Positions 4,505 to 5,699 of a stretch of DNA of 5,699 nt are shown here, piece after piece. Origin of the DNA: CAYWVO01 sp964461835 (GTDB lineage Bacteria; Zixibacteria; MSB-5A5; WJJR01; JAJRUJ01); the NCBI GenBank assembly GCA_964461835.1, contig CAYWVO010000086.1:1-5699 (forward strand), in the 5' to 3' direction. Both the position numbers and the translations under genes were made by a program. The notes beneath the pieces are model-generated. The model did no database searches. It was not told the origin of the DNA and was given only the letters and a program-made list of their open reading frames with translations. Positions within the stretch are counted from its first letter, which is position 1; the number at the start of each line of letters is the position of its first letter.

Positions 4505-5632
4505 ATGGCGCATGCATATACTCCCGGATTAAAAGTAACCGACGATCTGCTGATCGTCAAAGAACGGATCCTCCCCCTCAAAGGGGAGGTGGTAGTCAAA
4601 GTCGGCGATAAAGTCGGGCCGGACGATGTGGTCGCGCAAACTCATCTGCCCGGGCCGGTGGAGCCGATCAATATCGCCAATAAACTCTCCATCCCGCCCG
4701 AGGACGTGATGGATTGCATGCTCAAGGTGGAGGGGGACAAAATCGCCAAAGGTGAGCCGATCGCGCGGTCGACCTCCTTTTTTGGCCTGTTCAAAAACAC
4801 TGCGAAATCACCGATTGACGGCACGCTGGAAAATGTCTCCTCGGTGACCGGACAAGTCCTGTTGCGTGGGGCGCCGGTGCCGGTGCAGGTCAAAGCTTAT
4901 ATTAAGGGCGAAGTGGTGAAGGTCATTGAAAATGAGGGCGTAGCCGTACGGACCTGGGGATCGTTTGTCCAGGGGATTTTCGGGATAGGCGGTGAAACCT
5001 CCGGCGAACTGATGATGGTGAGTGAGACCAACACCGATATTCTTTCCGACGATCGCATCAGCGATAAATGCAAAGACAAGATTATTGTCGGTGGCTCGCG
5101 GGTGACTGCGGACGCGCTGAACAAGGCGATTGAAGTCGGGGCACGTGGCATTGTGGTCGGTGGCTTCGATGATCAGGACCTGCGTAATTTCCTGGGGTAT
5201 GACCTTGGCGTGGCAATTACCGGCCACGAGGAAAAAGGTATCACCCTGGTGGTGACCGAGGGATTTGGTAAAATTATGATGGCACAGAAGACGTTTGATC
5301 TGTTTAAACGTCATGAAGGTCAGCTCGCCTGTATCAATGGTGCCACCCAGATTCGGGCCGGCGTGATCCGTCCCGAAGTCGTCATTCCTAAAGACAAATC
5401 TACGGAAGAAGAGGGTGCGGCCGAGAAGGAAACGCCGGGCTTGGCGGTCGGCTCTCCGGTGCGCGTAATTCGTCAGCCCTATTTCGGTAGACTCGGCACG
5501 GTCACCGCACTCCCGCCGGAATTACAGGAGTTGGGCTCCGGGTCGATGGCACGTGTGTTGGAAGTTGAATTCGATGGTGAGGAAAAAGCTGTCATACCCC
5601 GCGCCAACGTGGAGATGATTGAAGAAATTTAA
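4505..5632 (+). CDS. Unnamed protein: barrel-sandwich, alpha/beta and C-terminal KOW-like domains
   Basis: I do not recognise this 375-residue protein as a named family. Residues about 18-135 contain VKVGDKVGPDDVVAQ (31-45) and KSPIDGTLENVSSVTGQVLL (101-120). These are strand-turn patterns like the barrel-sandwich hybrid segments of RnfC, NqrA and RpoC, without an obvious lipoyl or biotinyl lysine. Next come a Gly-rich stretch, VQGIFGIGGETSGEL (155-169), and an alpha/beta segment (about 190-290) with GARGIVVGGFDDQD (212-225). An acidic linker (298-311) leads to a KOW-like domain (316-372) with VRVIRQPYFGRLGTV at 319-333, a fold usual in NusG and ribosomal proteins. There is no signal peptide or membrane segment, so it is probably cytoplasmic. 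It has a clear GAGG site and shares the operon with the MutL-like ATPase, suggesting a partner or scaffold subunit. Function is unknown. Confidence 0.85.
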   Translation: MAHAYTPGLKVTDDLLIVKERILPLKGEVVVKVGDKVGPDDVVAQTHLPGPVEPINIANKLSIPPEDVMDCMLKVEGDKIAKGEPIARSTSFFGLFKNTAKSPIDGTLENVSSVTGQVLLRGAPVPVQVKAYIKGEVVKVIENEGVAVRTWGSFVQGIFGIGGETSGELMMVSETNTDILSDDRISDKCKDKIIVGGSRVTADALNKAIEVGARGIVVGGFDDQDLRNFLGYDLGVAITGHEEKGITLVVTEGFGKIMMAQKTFDLFKRHEGQLACINGATQIRAGVIRPEVVIPKDKSTEEEGAAEKETPGLAVGSPVRVIRQPYFGRLGTVTALPPELQELGSGSMARVLEVEFDGEEKAVIPRANVEMIEEI

Positions 5633-5699
5633 TTCAAGACCTGTGTGCAGCAGGACTGTCACCTGCCCGTCCTATCCGACATTGCAGAATTGGCGTCTT
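5633..5699. other. Downstream flank of the operon
   Basis: The 67 bases after the KOW-protein stop codon show no gene start. GCAGG (5650-5654) and CCTGC (5662-5666) can form a 5-bp hairpin with a 7-nt loop, but no T-run follows. Termination is therefore not shown, and the operon could continue past the window. Confidence 0.4.

Noticed and set aside
4808..5314. 168-codon minus-strand frame opposite the KOW-protein gene
   Set aside because: It is His- and Asn-rich, has no domain pattern and lies inside a well-supported plus-strand gene with its own ribosome site.

Overview
This window looks like a chromosomal stretch from an uncultivated, moderately GC-rich bacterium. Three things suggest this: extended Shine-Dalgarno sites, a bacterial Rho-independent terminator, and many palindromic intergenic repeats. 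The repeat style and the pairing of a long MutL-like ATPase with an unnamed KOW protein remind me of candidate phyla of the FCB/Zixibacteria type. That placement is recall-based inference and nothing in the window proves it.

Layout. Positions 1-490 hold no convincing gene but are dense in palindromic repeats. There is a 43-nt imperfect hairpin (58-100), a GC hairpin (123-140), and two 45-bp direct repeats (145-189 and 411-455). Between the direct repeats lie two copies of one REP-like element facing opposite ways (204-269 and 329-381). A further hairpin (443-468) sits just past the end of the first gene. On the minus strand, 491-838 encodes a single-RRM RNA-binding protein with a Gly/Arg tail. 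After a 473-bp non-coding gap comes a divergent plus-strand cold-shock protein gene (1312-1512). It has a probable long structured leader and a very clear intrinsic terminator (1536-1573). Next is a TauE/SafE-type (TSUP) membrane transporter gene, best started at 1709 and ending at 2440.

The last 3 kb is a two-gene operon behind its own candidate promoter (2544-2571), which is flanked by two perfect 12-bp palindromes. The first gene (2624-4474) encodes a long MutL/GlmL-family ASKHA ATPase. The family is known for chaperones linked to B12-dependent carbon-skeleton mutases and aminomutases. The second (4505-5632, 30 nt downstream) encodes a 375-residue protein I cannot name. It appears to combine an RnfC/NqrA/RpoC-like barrel-sandwich segment, an alpha/beta segment and a C-terminal KOW-like domain.

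How they fit together. The RRM protein and the cold-shock protein are plausibly both RNA chaperones, each with its own transcript. The transporter is a stand-alone unit. The MutL-like/KOW pair is the most interesting part. The ATPase carries about 115 extra C-terminal residues beyond the usual GlmL end, and no mutase subunit or B12 riboswitch is visible nearby. This suggests a two-component ATPase system whose client is unknown.
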